Source: Methylocystaceae bacterium
GTDB taxonomy: Bacteria > Pseudomonadota > Alphaproteobacteria > Rhodospirillales > Terasakiellaceae
NCBI GenBank assembly: GCA_013373265.1
Contig: JABXIC010000083.1
Location: 1-50,525 of the forward strand
Direction: 5' to 3'
DNA length: 50,525 bases
Both the position numbers and the translations under genes were made by a program. The notes below the pieces were generated by a model that saw nothing but the letters and a program-made list of their open reading frames with translations, had not been told where the DNA came from and did no database searches. This document shows positions 1-6,668 of the stretch, piece by piece. Position 1 is the first letter of the stretch; each line of letters starts with the position of its first letter.

Positions 1-230
1 ACGGTGTCGTACATATGCCATTGCCATTTGTCTTCTGCCATGTTGCCAAGTGCAGCGCCAACGCCGCCTTGTGCAGCAACAGTGTGAGAACGGGTCGGGA
101 ATACTTTGGTAACACAAGCGGTTTTTAAACCAGTTGCTGCCATGCCGAGTGTCGCACGCAAACCTGCGCCACCTGCACCCAAGACGACCACGTCGTATTC
201 GTGTTCGATAATTTCGTAGGCTTTAGCCAT
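1..230 (-). CDS. sdhA: Succinate dehydrogenase flavoprotein subunit, N-terminal fragment
   Basis: This is the catalytic FAD subunit of complex II, which oxidises succinate to fumarate. Only about the first 76 codons lie in the window; the gene runs off the left edge. The N-terminus [20 protein letters not shown] is followed by [11 protein letters not shown], the dinucleotide-binding motif for FAD. A few residues later come [11 protein letters not shown] and the conserved His that carries the covalent flavin in this family. The ATG lies 6 bases after the sdhD stop, so sdhC, sdhD and sdhA form one operon; sdhB is expected just outside. Identification is secure. Confidence 0.95.
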   Translation of the reverse strand, partial: MAKAYEIIEHEYDVVVLGAGGAGLRATLGMAATGLKTACVTKVFPTRSHTVAAQGGVGAALGNMAEDKWQWHMYDT

Positions 231-236
231 AATTGA

Positions 237-617
237 TTAGCCTCCAAACGCGACTTTAAAGATGGAAATCAGACAAGCGCCAGCCAAAACAACAGCGGCG
301 AACTTTGTCAGGATCACACCAGTGTACATAGTGGATTTGGTATGTACATATTCATGAAAGACTTCACAGATGCCTTGTTGGGCATGATGGAAGACAATCA
401 CAATGAACAAGCTCATCAATGTGGTATTGCCAACTCTGCTAATCCATTCTTGATACGCAGCATAATCCGCACCAAGAAGACCGATGATGCTAAAAATGAC
501 CCAGAGCGAAAGCGGGATCAAAGCGATTGATGTGAGGCGTTGAATCCACCAGGGTCCAACACCACTGCGAGACGCACCAAGGTTGCGTGCACGCCCTAAA
601 TGACTTTGCATTTTCAT
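237..617 (-). CDS. sdhD: Succinate dehydrogenase membrane anchor subunit SdhD
   Basis: This hydrophobic anchor of complex II, 126 residues long, helps bind heme b and ubiquinone in the inner membrane. Three membrane segments are visible at roughly residues 30-50, 62-80 and 98-120. The second is followed by HHAQQGICEVFHEYVH, matching the His and D/E-Y-V-H pattern of alphaproteobacterial SdhD. It sits between sdhC and sdhA with short gaps, as usual in this class. ATG at 617 is used; a second Met two codons later is possible. Identification rests on motif, length and position together, since SdhD sequences diverge quickly. Confidence 0.92.
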   Translation of the reverse strand: MKMQSHLGRARNLGASRSGVGPWWIQRLTSIALIPLSLWVIFSIIGLLGADYAAYQEWISRVGNTTLMSLFIVIVFHHAQQGICEVFHEYVHTKSTMYTGVILTKFAAVVLAGACLISIFKVAFGG

Positions 618-635
618 AGGTGATACTCCTAGCGA

Positions 636-1019
636 TTAAACGGAATAACCGATGATCCAAGTCGCAACCGTCAGAATTGCCGTTGCAGCAATCGCGATGC
701 GACCGGTGGTGATGAGGTCTTCTTTCTCAAGACATTTGCCCATGTCCCACAGGAGGTGGCGAATGCCATTGACCAAGTGGTAATAGAGACAGAAGGTCCA
801 ACCGATTAACATCAGTTGACCAAGCCAGGAGCCAAAGAAGGCCTGTGCGGTTTCGTAGCTGTCAGCACCGTAGGCGGCAGCGATCAGCCAATAAGCGAAA
901 AGCAAGGTTCCGATGGACAGCAAAATACCAGTCACACGGTGTGAGCCAGACATTAGTCCGTTAAGCGGAAACTTGTAAATCTTCATATGAGGCGAAAGGG
1001 GTCGATTTCCCGTCGTCAT
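636..1019 (-). CDS. sdhC: Succinate dehydrogenase cytochrome b556 subunit SdhC
   Basis: This is the cytochrome b subunit of complex II, 127 residues long. It carries the family signatures RPLSPHMKIY near the N-terminus, SGSHRVTG at the start of the first membrane helix, and HLVNGIRHLLWD, whose histidines include the heme b ligand. Three membrane helices are evident. It is the first gene of the operon. Upstream lie a TATAAT hexamer and a near-perfect palindrome, described separately, that are likely to control sdhCDA(B) expression. Confidence 0.95.
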   Translation of the reverse strand: MTTGNRPLSPHMKIYKFPLNGLMSGSHRVTGILLSIGTLLFAYWLIAAAYGADSYETAQAFFGSWLGQLMLIGWTFCLYYHLVNGIRHLLWDMGKCLEKEDLITTGRIAIAATAILTVATWIIGYSV

Positions 1020-1058
1020 GGAGCGGTTCCTTTACCATGAAAAAAGTGGGATAGAATA

Positions 1059-1098
1059 ATTATAGGAAGGGTGTACCCTTCCAGCGAAAGGAAGTCAA
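1059..1098 (-). promoter_or_regulatory. Promoter and palindromic operator candidate of the sdhCDA operon
   Basis: Read on the minus strand, a perfect TATAAT (1064-1059) lies about 40 bases before the sdhC ATG. Directly abutting it at 1065-1082 is GGAAGGGTACACCCTTCC, with 8-bp arms mirrored around a 2-base centre. A TTGACT (1098-1093) stands further upstream: it is too far to pair with TATAAT, but pairs at 17 bp with TACACC inside the palindrome. Either way a dimeric regulator bound here would touch the core promoter. The regulator is unknown. Confidence 0.55.
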
Positions 1099-1264
1099 TT
1101 CATGAGGCCGTATTCGGGTGAAAATTCCCTAAATTACGGGCTTTTCGGTTCTATTGGTATGACCTATTGACCCTTTTGACCCCAAAATATAGATGGGCAT
1201 TCAAACAAATCGGTATTGAGATACTGATTTAAGATGCGATTCGCTTTGTTAGATTCGTTAAAAA

Positions 1265-1312
1265 TAAAAAGAGGGATCGGCTTCTTTTATTAAAGGCGAT
1301 CCCTTCTTTCAA
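1265..1312. terminator. Intrinsic terminator after korAB, possibly bidirectional
   Basis: GGGATCG (1273-1279) pairs with CGATCCC (1297-1303), with further pairing inside the loop (CTTT with AAAG). On the minus strand the stem is followed by TCTTTTTATTTT, which fits termination of korAB. The plus-strand side also ends in a T-rich run. Confidence 0.75.
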
Positions 1313-1324
1313 TTTTTAGGCTTC

Positions 1325-2161
1325 TTACAGTTCAAAACTTGCTTCGATCTCTTTTAAGCTTTTCGTTTCTTTTAAATCCGGTTGGTAGACCGGGCGTTGA
1401 GATTCATAAAGGACGCCGGTGCTAAAGCCATCATCCGTTGCTAAAAAGGCAGCGGCTTCCCCTAAATTGGCTGAAGCACTAATGTCGCCTTTGCGCACGA
1501 TTTTTTTCCATTCAGCCTGTTCAGGGCGGAAGGTGACGCAAGGGCTTAAAACCTGCACAAAGGAAAAGCCTTTATGCTGCATGGCTTCACAAATCAATTT
1601 GGCGGTACCGTTTGGATCGCCTGCAAACCCGCGTGCAATAAAGCTGGCCCCTGCCGATAAAGCGATAGACAAAGGATTAAAGGGAGAAACGCCCGTGCCG
1701 TGCGGTGTCAGTTTGGATCCTTCCCAGTCGGCTGCGGTGGTCGGAGAGGCTTGGCCTTTTGTCATGCCGTAGACTTCGTTATCCATCACCACATAGGTGA
1801 TATCAACGTTGCGTCGGCACGCATGCATAAAGTGGTTACCGCCAATGGAAAATCCATCCCCGTCCCCACCTGTTGCGACAACCGTTAAATCAGGACGCGC
1901 CACTTTCAGGCCGGTGGCACTGGCAAGGGCACGGCCATGAATGCCGTGGAAACCATAGACGCTGGTATAAGCCGGAATGCGGCTGGAACAGCCGATGCCA
2001 GAAATCACCGCGCAGTCTTCGCGTTTGATTTTTAATTCAGCCAACGCTTTGGTGATGGAGGCCAGAACGGAATAATCGCCACAGCCCGGACACCAGACCG
2101 GTTTATAGTCTGACTTATAATCTTTAAAGGTCAGCGGTTTTTGTTGTACAGCTTGATCCAT
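1325..2161 (-). CDS. korB: 2-oxoacid:ferredoxin oxidoreductase beta subunit (KorB type)
   Basis: This is the thiamine-diphosphate-binding subunit of a CoA-acylating 2-oxoacid:ferredoxin oxidoreductase, most likely acting on 2-oxoglutarate. It has 278 residues, the usual KorB length. Visible motifs are WCPGCGD (Cys24 and Cys27) and GIGCSSR, whose cysteines belong to the 4Fe-4S site. The ThDP/magnesium signature GGDGDGFSIGGNH is followed by DNEVYGMTKGQASPT. The korA stop and the korB start share one base (TAATG), so the two are translationally coupled. 2-Oxoglutarate over pyruvate is inferred from overall resemblance to alphaproteobacterial KorB, not from a decisive residue. Confidence 0.9.
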   Translation of the reverse strand: MDQAVQQKPLTFKDYKSDYKPVWCPGCGDYSVLASITKALAELKIKREDCAVISGIGCSSRIPAYTSVYGFHGIHGRALASATGLKVARPDLTVVATGGDGDGFSIGGNHFMHACRRNVDITYVVMDNEVYGMTKGQASPTTAADWEGSKLTPHGTGVSPFNPLSIALSAGASFIARGFAGDPNGTAKLICEAMQHKGFSFVQVLSPCVTFRPEQAEWKKIVRKGDISASANLGEAAAFLATDDGFSTGVLYESQRPVYQPDLKETKSLKEIEASFEL

Positions 2162-3885
2162 TATCCCAGCTCCTTAATTTTATTGACGATCTCGGCAGGG
2201 CGGAACGGCAGGGGTCCGGGTTTTGCCAAAACGTTTGTGTCTTTCGGCAGGTCAAATTCGCTGCGCAAGTAGCGATAGAACTGTTTTGAATGTGTCTGTT
2301 CAACCACCAATGCTTTGCTTACGCCTTTCATAGCCTCTTCAAATTTGTCTGGTAAGGCAGGGCTGAGCAACCGCATGGAGATCATCTTGATTTTTTGGCC
2401 TTCTGCGGCCAGTCGTTTGATGGCTTCGCGCACAGGGGCGGTGACTGATCCAAACGTGATGACAGCTAGCTCACCTTCGCCTTCAATCTGTGCCCAATGC
2501 TGACCGTAATCAAATTGGTCCAGTTTGCGTTGGCGTTTGTCCAATTGGGCGTAGTGGTCTTCAGCCTGTGAAGACGGTCGGGCATTTTCTGCGGTTTCCA
2601 ATCCATCGGCGACATATTCTCCACCAGGTGTGCCGGGGATGGCCATGGGGGAAATACCACTGTCCGTCAGGGCGTAGCGTTTGTAATTTTCCACACCTGC
2701 TTCTGCGACGTCACGTTTGGCAACAAAGGCAAGATCGGCGGGTCTGTCGATAATGTTGCGCGATTGTCCCAAGGATTGATCGGATAAAACGATGGCAGCC
2801 GTTTGCAGGCTTTCCGCCAGATGAACAGTCCATTGTGTTGTAAACAGACAATCGGAAATGGAATTGGGCGCGGTGACGATATGCGGGCTATCGCCATGCA
2901 GGCCATGCAAGGCAATGTTCAAATCGCTTTGTTCTGATTTTGTCGGGATACCTGTGGAAGGACCACCGCGCATCACGTCGATGACGACGACGGGAATTTC
3001 TGCCGATACGGCCAGACCCAAGGCTTCTGTCATTAATGCCAAACCAGGACCGGATGTGGCGGTTAAAGAGGGCACGCCACCAAAAGAGCCGCCCACAATC
3101 ATATTGATGGAGGCAAGTTCATCTTCGGCCTGCACCAAAGTGCCGCCGACTTTTTCCAAATTCGGGGCCAGCCATTCTAGAACTTCGGTTGCGGGTGTAA
3201 TGGGGTAAGCGGCCACAAAACGGACACCGCCGCGCAAGGCGCCCATGCCGGTGGATTCATTGCCTGTCAAAGACCAACGGGTTTGTTCGCTGGGTTGACT
3301 GGCGAGGTGAAGGTCGATGCCAATTTCACTTTGCAGATCGCTGGCAACTTGCATGCCGCGTTTGACACCTTCGATACTGGCATCAAGGGCAGCTTGACCT
3401 TTGCGTTTTAGGACCCGTTCCAAAACATTTTGCAGGGCTTCAAGCGGGACCCCTGCAATTTCGCTTAAAATACCAAGGCCGATCATATTGGGGCGACCGC
3501 CTTCGACTTCATTGGCGGTTTGGCTTAGTGGGACCATGACCTGACGGGCAATGGAGTTGGTGATCATATCGGGTGGGTTTTTGGCATCCACATCGCCAAT
3601 GATCACGCTGTCAGGGCGCAAGGGGAGTTCTGCGGCAAAACGATCCACGTTCATCCAGTCAAAGCAGAACAAAACATCGAAAAAATCGTCCGGGCAATCA
3701 ATAGGTTCTGAAGAGAGGCGAATAAAAGCTGCGGCTTCCCCGCCACGAATTTGCGGACCGCTTGAACGTGTCATCAGACCGTAAAGCCCTGCCTTGGCGG
3801 CAGCGTCCAGAAGCATCTGACCCGCTGTCATCACACCAGCACCACCTGCACCGGTGATGGCAATGGAAACTGTTTGAGATGTCAT
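2161..3885 (-). CDS. korA: 2-oxoacid:ferredoxin oxidoreductase alpha subunit with fused gamma domain (KorA type)
   Basis: This 574-residue partner of KorB joins a gamma domain (about residues 1-190, beginning SIAITGAGGAGVMTAGQMLL) to the alpha pyrimidine-binding domain. The latter shows AAYPITPATEVLEWLA, TSGPGLALMTEALGLA and MRGGPSTGIPTKSEQSD. A transketolase-C-like tail follows. The complex passes electrons to ferredoxin and can replace the NAD-linked 2-oxoglutarate dehydrogenase or work in the reductive direction. I place the start at the ATG of MTSQTVS (3885), preceded by GGGA at suitable spacing. A Met four codons upstream (3897) has AAGGA only one base away, too close to serve. An isolated 2-gene operon with its own terminator. 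Confidence 0.9.
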   Translation of the reverse strand: MTSQTVSIAITGAGGAGVMTAGQMLLDAAAKAGLYGLMTRSSGPQIRGGEAAAFIRLSSEPIDCPDDFFDVLFCFDWMNVDRFAAELPLRPDSVIIGDVDAKNPPDMITNSIARQVMVPLSQTANEVEGGRPNMIGLGILSEIAGVPLEALQNVLERVLKRKGQAALDASIEGVKRGMQVASDLQSEIGIDLHLASQPSEQTRWSLTGNESTGMGALRGGVRFVAAYPITPATEVLEWLAPNLEKVGGTLVQAEDELASINMIVGGSFGGVPSLTATSGPGLALMTEALGLAVSAEIPVVVIDVMRGGPSTGIPTKSEQSDLNIALHGLHGDSPHIVTAPNSISDCLFTTQWTVHLAESLQTAAIVLSDQSLGQSRNIIDRPADLAFVAKRDVAEAGVENYKRYALTDSGISPMAIPGTPGGEYVADGLETAENARPSSQAEDHYAQLDKRQRKLDQFDYGQHWAQIEGEGELAVITFGSVTAPVREAIKRLAAEGQKIKMISMRLLSPALPDKFEEAMKGVSKALVVEQTHSKQFYRYLRSEFDLPKDTNVLAKPGPLPFRPAEIVNKIKELG

Positions 3886-4055
3886 ATTTCCCAGCATTCC
3901 TTATTTTTGTTTCAATAGGTCGCTCATATATTTCAAAAACATTGTGGCAAGCCCATGACATTTGTCAATTTTACCCAAATGTTTTGCAAAATAAACTCTC
4001 AGGTACATCAGCAGGGCATTATATATCAGATTATGTTATTCTGAACCAGTAATAG

Positions 4056-4095
4056 AAAAAGCCGGATGAGATCTTGCGATCCTATCCGGCTTTTT
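4056..4095. terminator. Bidirectional intrinsic terminator after the XRE gene
   Basis: AAAAAGCCGGAT (4056-4067) is perfectly mirrored by ATCCGGCTTTTT (4084-4095). The symmetric A and T runs allow function in both directions; the gene that ends here is the XRE regulator on the minus strand. Confidence 0.85.
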
Positions 4096-4128
4096 AAAGT
4101 ATGTGATTGAATAAGACGCGTTTGGTCT

Positions 4129-4515
4129 TTATTTCATTTCAGAAGCTAGGGCGCGGGCCAGTTGACTGATGGCATCCTGGTGGCGATCATTGTTAATATG
4201 TGAAAAGTTGCGCGCAAGTTCCAGACACATGCGTTGACGTTCCGTCAATTCAATTTCTGTATCGTCGTCTTCATCAAGGCCTTCATAGAAATAGCCGACA
4301 GCAACTTTAAGGACTTGGGCGATTTCATATAAGCGTCCGGCAGATATACGGTTTATACCACGTTCATACTTATGTGCTTGTTGATATGTGACACCTATCA
4401 TATCAGCCATTTGCTGTTGGCTTAGGCCCAGCATGATCCGGCGTTCGCGGATGCGGGCGCCAACATGGCGGTCTGTGTCTGTAGCGCGATTAGCGACTTT
4501 AGGTTCATCTGCCAT
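4129..4515 (-). CDS. XRE-family helix-turn-helix transcriptional regulator
   Basis: This 128-residue cytoplasmic DNA-binding protein has an XRE/Cro-type helix-turn-helix at about residues 19-75. Its core is IRERRIMLGLSQQQMADMIG followed by VTYQQAHKYERGINRISAGR. An acidic linker (DEDDDTEIE) and a helical C-terminus follow. It resembles the short XRE regulators widespread in alphaproteobacteria, of which PraR of rhizobia is one, but orthology cannot be settled here. The start at 4515 (MADEPKV) has GGAG 6 bases upstream; a Met 7 codons earlier lacks such a site. Upstream are TTCA repeats in helical phase, possibly the gene's own operator. Confidence 0.88.
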   Translation of the reverse strand: MADEPKVANRATDTDRHVGARIRERRIMLGLSQQQMADMIGVTYQQAHKYERGINRISAGRLYEIAQVLKVAVGYFYEGLDEDDDTEIELTERQRMCLELARNFSHINNDRHQDAISQLARALASEMK

Positions 4516-4608
4516 TTTTCTCTCCAATGTTTCCAACCTAAGCTTTTTTTGTTTTTTTATTATGTATATTCATGATTACAGCCAACATTGAGAAGATGCA
4601 AGCATATA

Positions 4609-4651
4609 TTTCAAAATATTTCAAAAAAATTTCAGAAACAATTCAGAAAAA
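4609..4651. promoter_or_regulatory. Helically phased TTCA/A-tract repeats upstream of the XRE gene
   Basis: Four TTCA units start at 4610, 4620, 4631 and 4642, that is at 10-, 11- and 11-base steps, separated by A-rich runs. Such phasing puts every unit on one face of the helix and favours intrinsic bending. The block lies about 95 bases upstream of the XRE start codon. A function as operator or curved upstream element is inferred. Confidence 0.4.
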
Positions 4652-4698
4652 ATGATGAATACAGGTGCTTTTTACACCTCTTTAAAGGGCGTGTTGTA

Positions 4699-4767
4699 AT
4701 GAGAGAGATGGAAATTTTAGAGAAGATTGAGGCACTTAAAGCAAGTCGTTATGTGCTTAAGCGTTGA
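4699..4767 (+). CDS. Possible 22-residue peptide
   Basis: An ATG opens a 22-codon frame (MREMEILEKIEALKASRYVL, then KR and stop). The peptide is charged and helix-prone, and the frame's tail overlaps the end of the convergent minus-strand gene at 4757 by 11 bases. No good Shine-Dalgarno is seen, and a small inverted repeat (AGGTG, 7-base loop, CACCT) lies just upstream at 4663-4679. It may well be chance. Confidence 0.15.
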   Translation: MREMEILEKIEALKASRYVLKR

Positions 4768-5377
4768 GATTTATTGTTGTGATGACAGGGGGGACAACGA
4801 GTATTCGATTGGCTTGTTCTTCACGTGCCAAAGCGGCTTGTCTGGCGGATGCTTCCCCACCGGGTTGGGCACCTGCTGACAGATAGGCACTGTGCGATCT
4901 TGAATAGTGTAAGGCGTTTAGCGGTGTATCCCTAGTGGTGGCGCTGGCTTGCAGTTGTACTTGTAACAGGTTGGCGCTATTGACGGAAATGGGGGCGGTG
5001 AAGAGTTGCGCGGTTGGGGCGCTGTTTTGATATTGCGTTGCCTTTTGAGTGCTGGGTTGGTCCGGCTCAATGCGGACGGCTTCATCTTTGGCTTTTTCCG
5101 CTTGGTCAAAGTCGTTTTGTTTTTGTCGGTCGCGATTGGGGCGCGTAACCCGTTCCTGAATATCTAAAGGTAACGAGTCGATAAAGCTTTGGGCGGCATT
5201 GCGTGTGGAATCCGTGGAGGTGCCGACGGCATTTTGCTGAGGGCGCGTTGAGGGTCTCTGTACAACACTTGGCGGTGTGTAGACCTTTAAGTCAACGGAT
5301 AGGGCCACGACTTTAGACTCGTTTTTTAAGAATTCATGACAAGCGCACACTATATAATAAAGTGAAGAGGATGTCAT
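4757..5377 (-). CDS. Unrecognised low-complexity protein
   Basis: I do not recognise this product. From ATG 5377 it has 206 residues; from GTG 5308 (VALSVDLKVYTPPSVVQR) it has 183. The GTG start looks better because the first 23 residues read like translated promoter DNA, and the ATG has AAGGA only one base before it. The protein is rich in Gln, Ala, Ser, Thr and Pro, with a central charged stretch (RPNRDRQKQNDFDQAEKAKD) and no membrane segment once the longer N-terminus is dropped. The tail is NRILVVPPVITTINLNA. The composition suggests a disordered cytoplasmic or envelope-associated protein. Confidence 0.55.
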   Translation of the reverse strand: MTSSSLYYIVCACHEFLKNESKVVALSVDLKVYTPPSVVQRPSTRPQQNAVGTSTDSTRNAAQSFIDSLPLDIQERVTRPNRDRQKQNDFDQAEKAKDEAVRIEPDQPSTQKATQYQNSAPTAQLFTAPISVNSANLLQVQLQASATTRDTPLNALHYSRSHSAYLSAGAQPGGEASARQAALAREEQANRILVVPPVITTINLNA

Positions 5378-5406
5378 TCCTTGAAATTCAAGGTATGGTA
5401 GAAATT

Positions 5407-5439
5407 AAAAAAGCTCCCGTTATAAGTGGGAGCTTTTTT
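5407..5439. terminator. Intrinsic terminator after phaR
   Basis: AAAAAAGCTCCC (5407-5418) mirrors GGGAGCTTTTTT (5428-5439) around a 9-base loop. It stands just beyond the phaR stop on the minus strand and is symmetric enough to work both ways. Confidence 0.85.
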
Positions 5440-5471
5440 GCATTTTTAGCTGAGGCAATCGGTCGTGTCGT

Positions 5472-6083
5472 TTATTTATTGCTGATTTTTGAAAGCTGTT
5501 TTTGCATTTCTTCTAATTGTGCTTTCATGGCTTCTAAATCATCGACGGCTTTTGTTTGTTCTTTTGCGACGGTGTTATCATCTTTCTTTTCAGTGGTTTC
5601 GTCGTCGGTGTCCCCGCGATAAAAGGGAGGGGTAAACATACGCATGGCGTTTTCAAATAAAACCATGTTCTTTTTGTTCATTTCTTCGAAGTTGCCAAAA
5701 GGGGTCAAACCGCCAATTGTTTCTTTCATATAGTCGCGCATCTTTTCCTGATTGGTGGCGAAAGATTGCATGGATTGTTCCAGATAGCTTGGCACCAAAC
5801 CTTGCAGGCTGTCGCCGTAGAAGCTGATCAAGTGCCGTAAGAAACTGACGGGTAAAAGGTTTTGTCCTTTGGATTCTTCTTCCACAATAATTTGTGTCAG
5901 AACGGACCGTGTAATTTCTTCACCGCTTTTGGCATCAAAAACGGCAAACTCGGTCCCTTCTTTTACCATTTGTGACAAATGGTCGAGCGTCACGTAACTG
6001 CTTGTCGCGGTGTTATACAAACGACGGTTCGCATATTTCTTGATCGTGATCGGTGCGTCTTTGTCTTGGGTTTGTGCTGCCAT
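5472..6083 (-). CDS. phaR: Polyhydroxyalkanoate synthesis repressor PhaR
   Basis: PhaR is the DNA- and granule-binding repressor of PHB genes: it leaves its operators when nascent polymer appears. This 203-residue protein begins with the PHB/PHA accumulation regulator domain (ITIKKYANRRLYNTATSSYV, about residues 12-72). The associated region follows, with SVLTQIIVEEESKGQNLLPV and FLRHLISFYGDSLQGLVPSY. The C-terminus is an acidic linker and a short coiled coil (LEAMKAQLEEMQKQLSKI). It is divergent from the phaE-like/phaC genes. TGC-rich motifs in the shared intergenic DNA are candidate binding sites. Confidence 0.96.
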   Translation of the reverse strand: MAAQTQDKDAPITIKKYANRRLYNTATSSYVTLDHLSQMVKEGTEFAVFDAKSGEEITRSVLTQIIVEEESKGQNLLPVSFLRHLISFYGDSLQGLVPSYLEQSMQSFATNQEKMRDYMKETIGGLTPFGNFEEMNKKNMVLFENAMRMFTPPFYRGDTDDETTEKKDDNTVAKEQTKAVDDLEAMKAQLEEMQKQLSKISNK

Positions 6084-6164
6084 AATGATACTTCTTCTAA
6101 TTTATTGATCCTGTGCCCTATGTGTTAACAGAGCTCTCCCGACATATACAATAGCGCGAATTTA

Positions 6165-6275
6165 CTGCGCACAAAAGTATTGCATTGCAGTATTCGTAAA
6201 ATAATTCAAGAAAGGATCATTCATTGACCCAAATGGTTTGCTTATAGTACGGTTTTGTTCCCACAAATGCTGCAC
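6165..6275. promoter_or_regulatory. phaR / phaC intergenic control region with TGC-rich motifs
   Basis: The divergent gap (6084-6290) contains TTGCATTGCAG (6180-6190), an ACTGCGCA just before it, and ATGCTGCA near 6268. PhaR proteins of Paracoccus and Rhodobacter are known to bind TGC-rich or CTGC...GCAG sites, so these are plausible operators. TATAGT at 6243-6248 is a possible -10 for the plus-strand operon, but its TTGACC partner is only 13 bases away, so the promoter is not certain. Confidence 0.4.
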
Positions 6276-6290
6276 AACGGAAAGAGCAAT

Positions 6291-6668
6291 ATGAGCGACT
6301 CGGAAAAAGACATTCACGCTATGGCAGCGCAATATCTGGATTTGTGGCAAAAGCAACTGGCCAGTCAGTCGTCTGAAAAAATGATTGAAGAGACGATGAA
6401 GGCAACAAACTTGTACCGTGATCAAATGGGCGAGATGATGTCTACTTTTGATACGCCGGAAAAAATGCAAAACTGGATGGGGCAATGGGCCGAAAGCTGG
6501 AAGGCGCAATTTGAGAATGCAACAGGACAAGACGAACCCGCATCGACTGGGGCCGCGCCCTCTGCCTCTGCATCTGACAACAATCAACATGACGTGGATG
6601 AGCTCACGCGCCGCATTGCCGCGCTTGAAGAACGGGTCCTTTTCCTGGAGTCCAAGCTTAAAGACTGA
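6291..6668 (+). CDS. PhaE-like / PHA synthase-associated small protein
   Basis: This 125-residue acidic protein is helical in its first 85 residues (AAQYLDLWQKQLASQSSEKM; MQNWMGQWAESWKAQF). A Ser/Ala/Pro-rich linker follows, then a C-terminal heptad coiled coil (ELTRRIAALEERVLFLESKL). Trp-rich helices with a terminal coiled coil directly before phaC resemble PhaE subunits of class III PHA synthases and PhaM-like granule proteins, though it is much shorter than a classical PhaE. A GGAAAGAG lies 6 bases before the ATG. Its 3' end overlaps the likely 5' end of phaC, implying coupled synthesis of two subunits. Confidence 0.65.
   Translation: MSDSEKDIHAMAAQYLDLWQKQLASQSSEKMIEETMKATNLYRDQMGEMMSTFDTPEKMQNWMGQWAESWKAQFENATGQDEPASTGAAPSASASDNNQHDVDELTRRIAALEERVLFLESKLKD

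Larger units (their letters stand above)
1020..1324. other. Intergenic region between sdhC and korB
   Basis: This 305-base gap holds the sdh promoter and palindrome on its left and the korB terminator on its right. Between them three TGACC units at 1160, 1168 and 1177 lie 8-9 bases apart. A plus-strand TTGACC (1167-1172) lies 15 bases before TATAGA. No open frame with a credible ribosome binding site is visible. Confidence 0.5.

Noticed and set aside
3886-3897. korA start four codons upstream (MLGN)
   Set aside because: AAGGA is one base from that ATG, too near to work; the next ATG has suitable spacing and family-like N-terminus.
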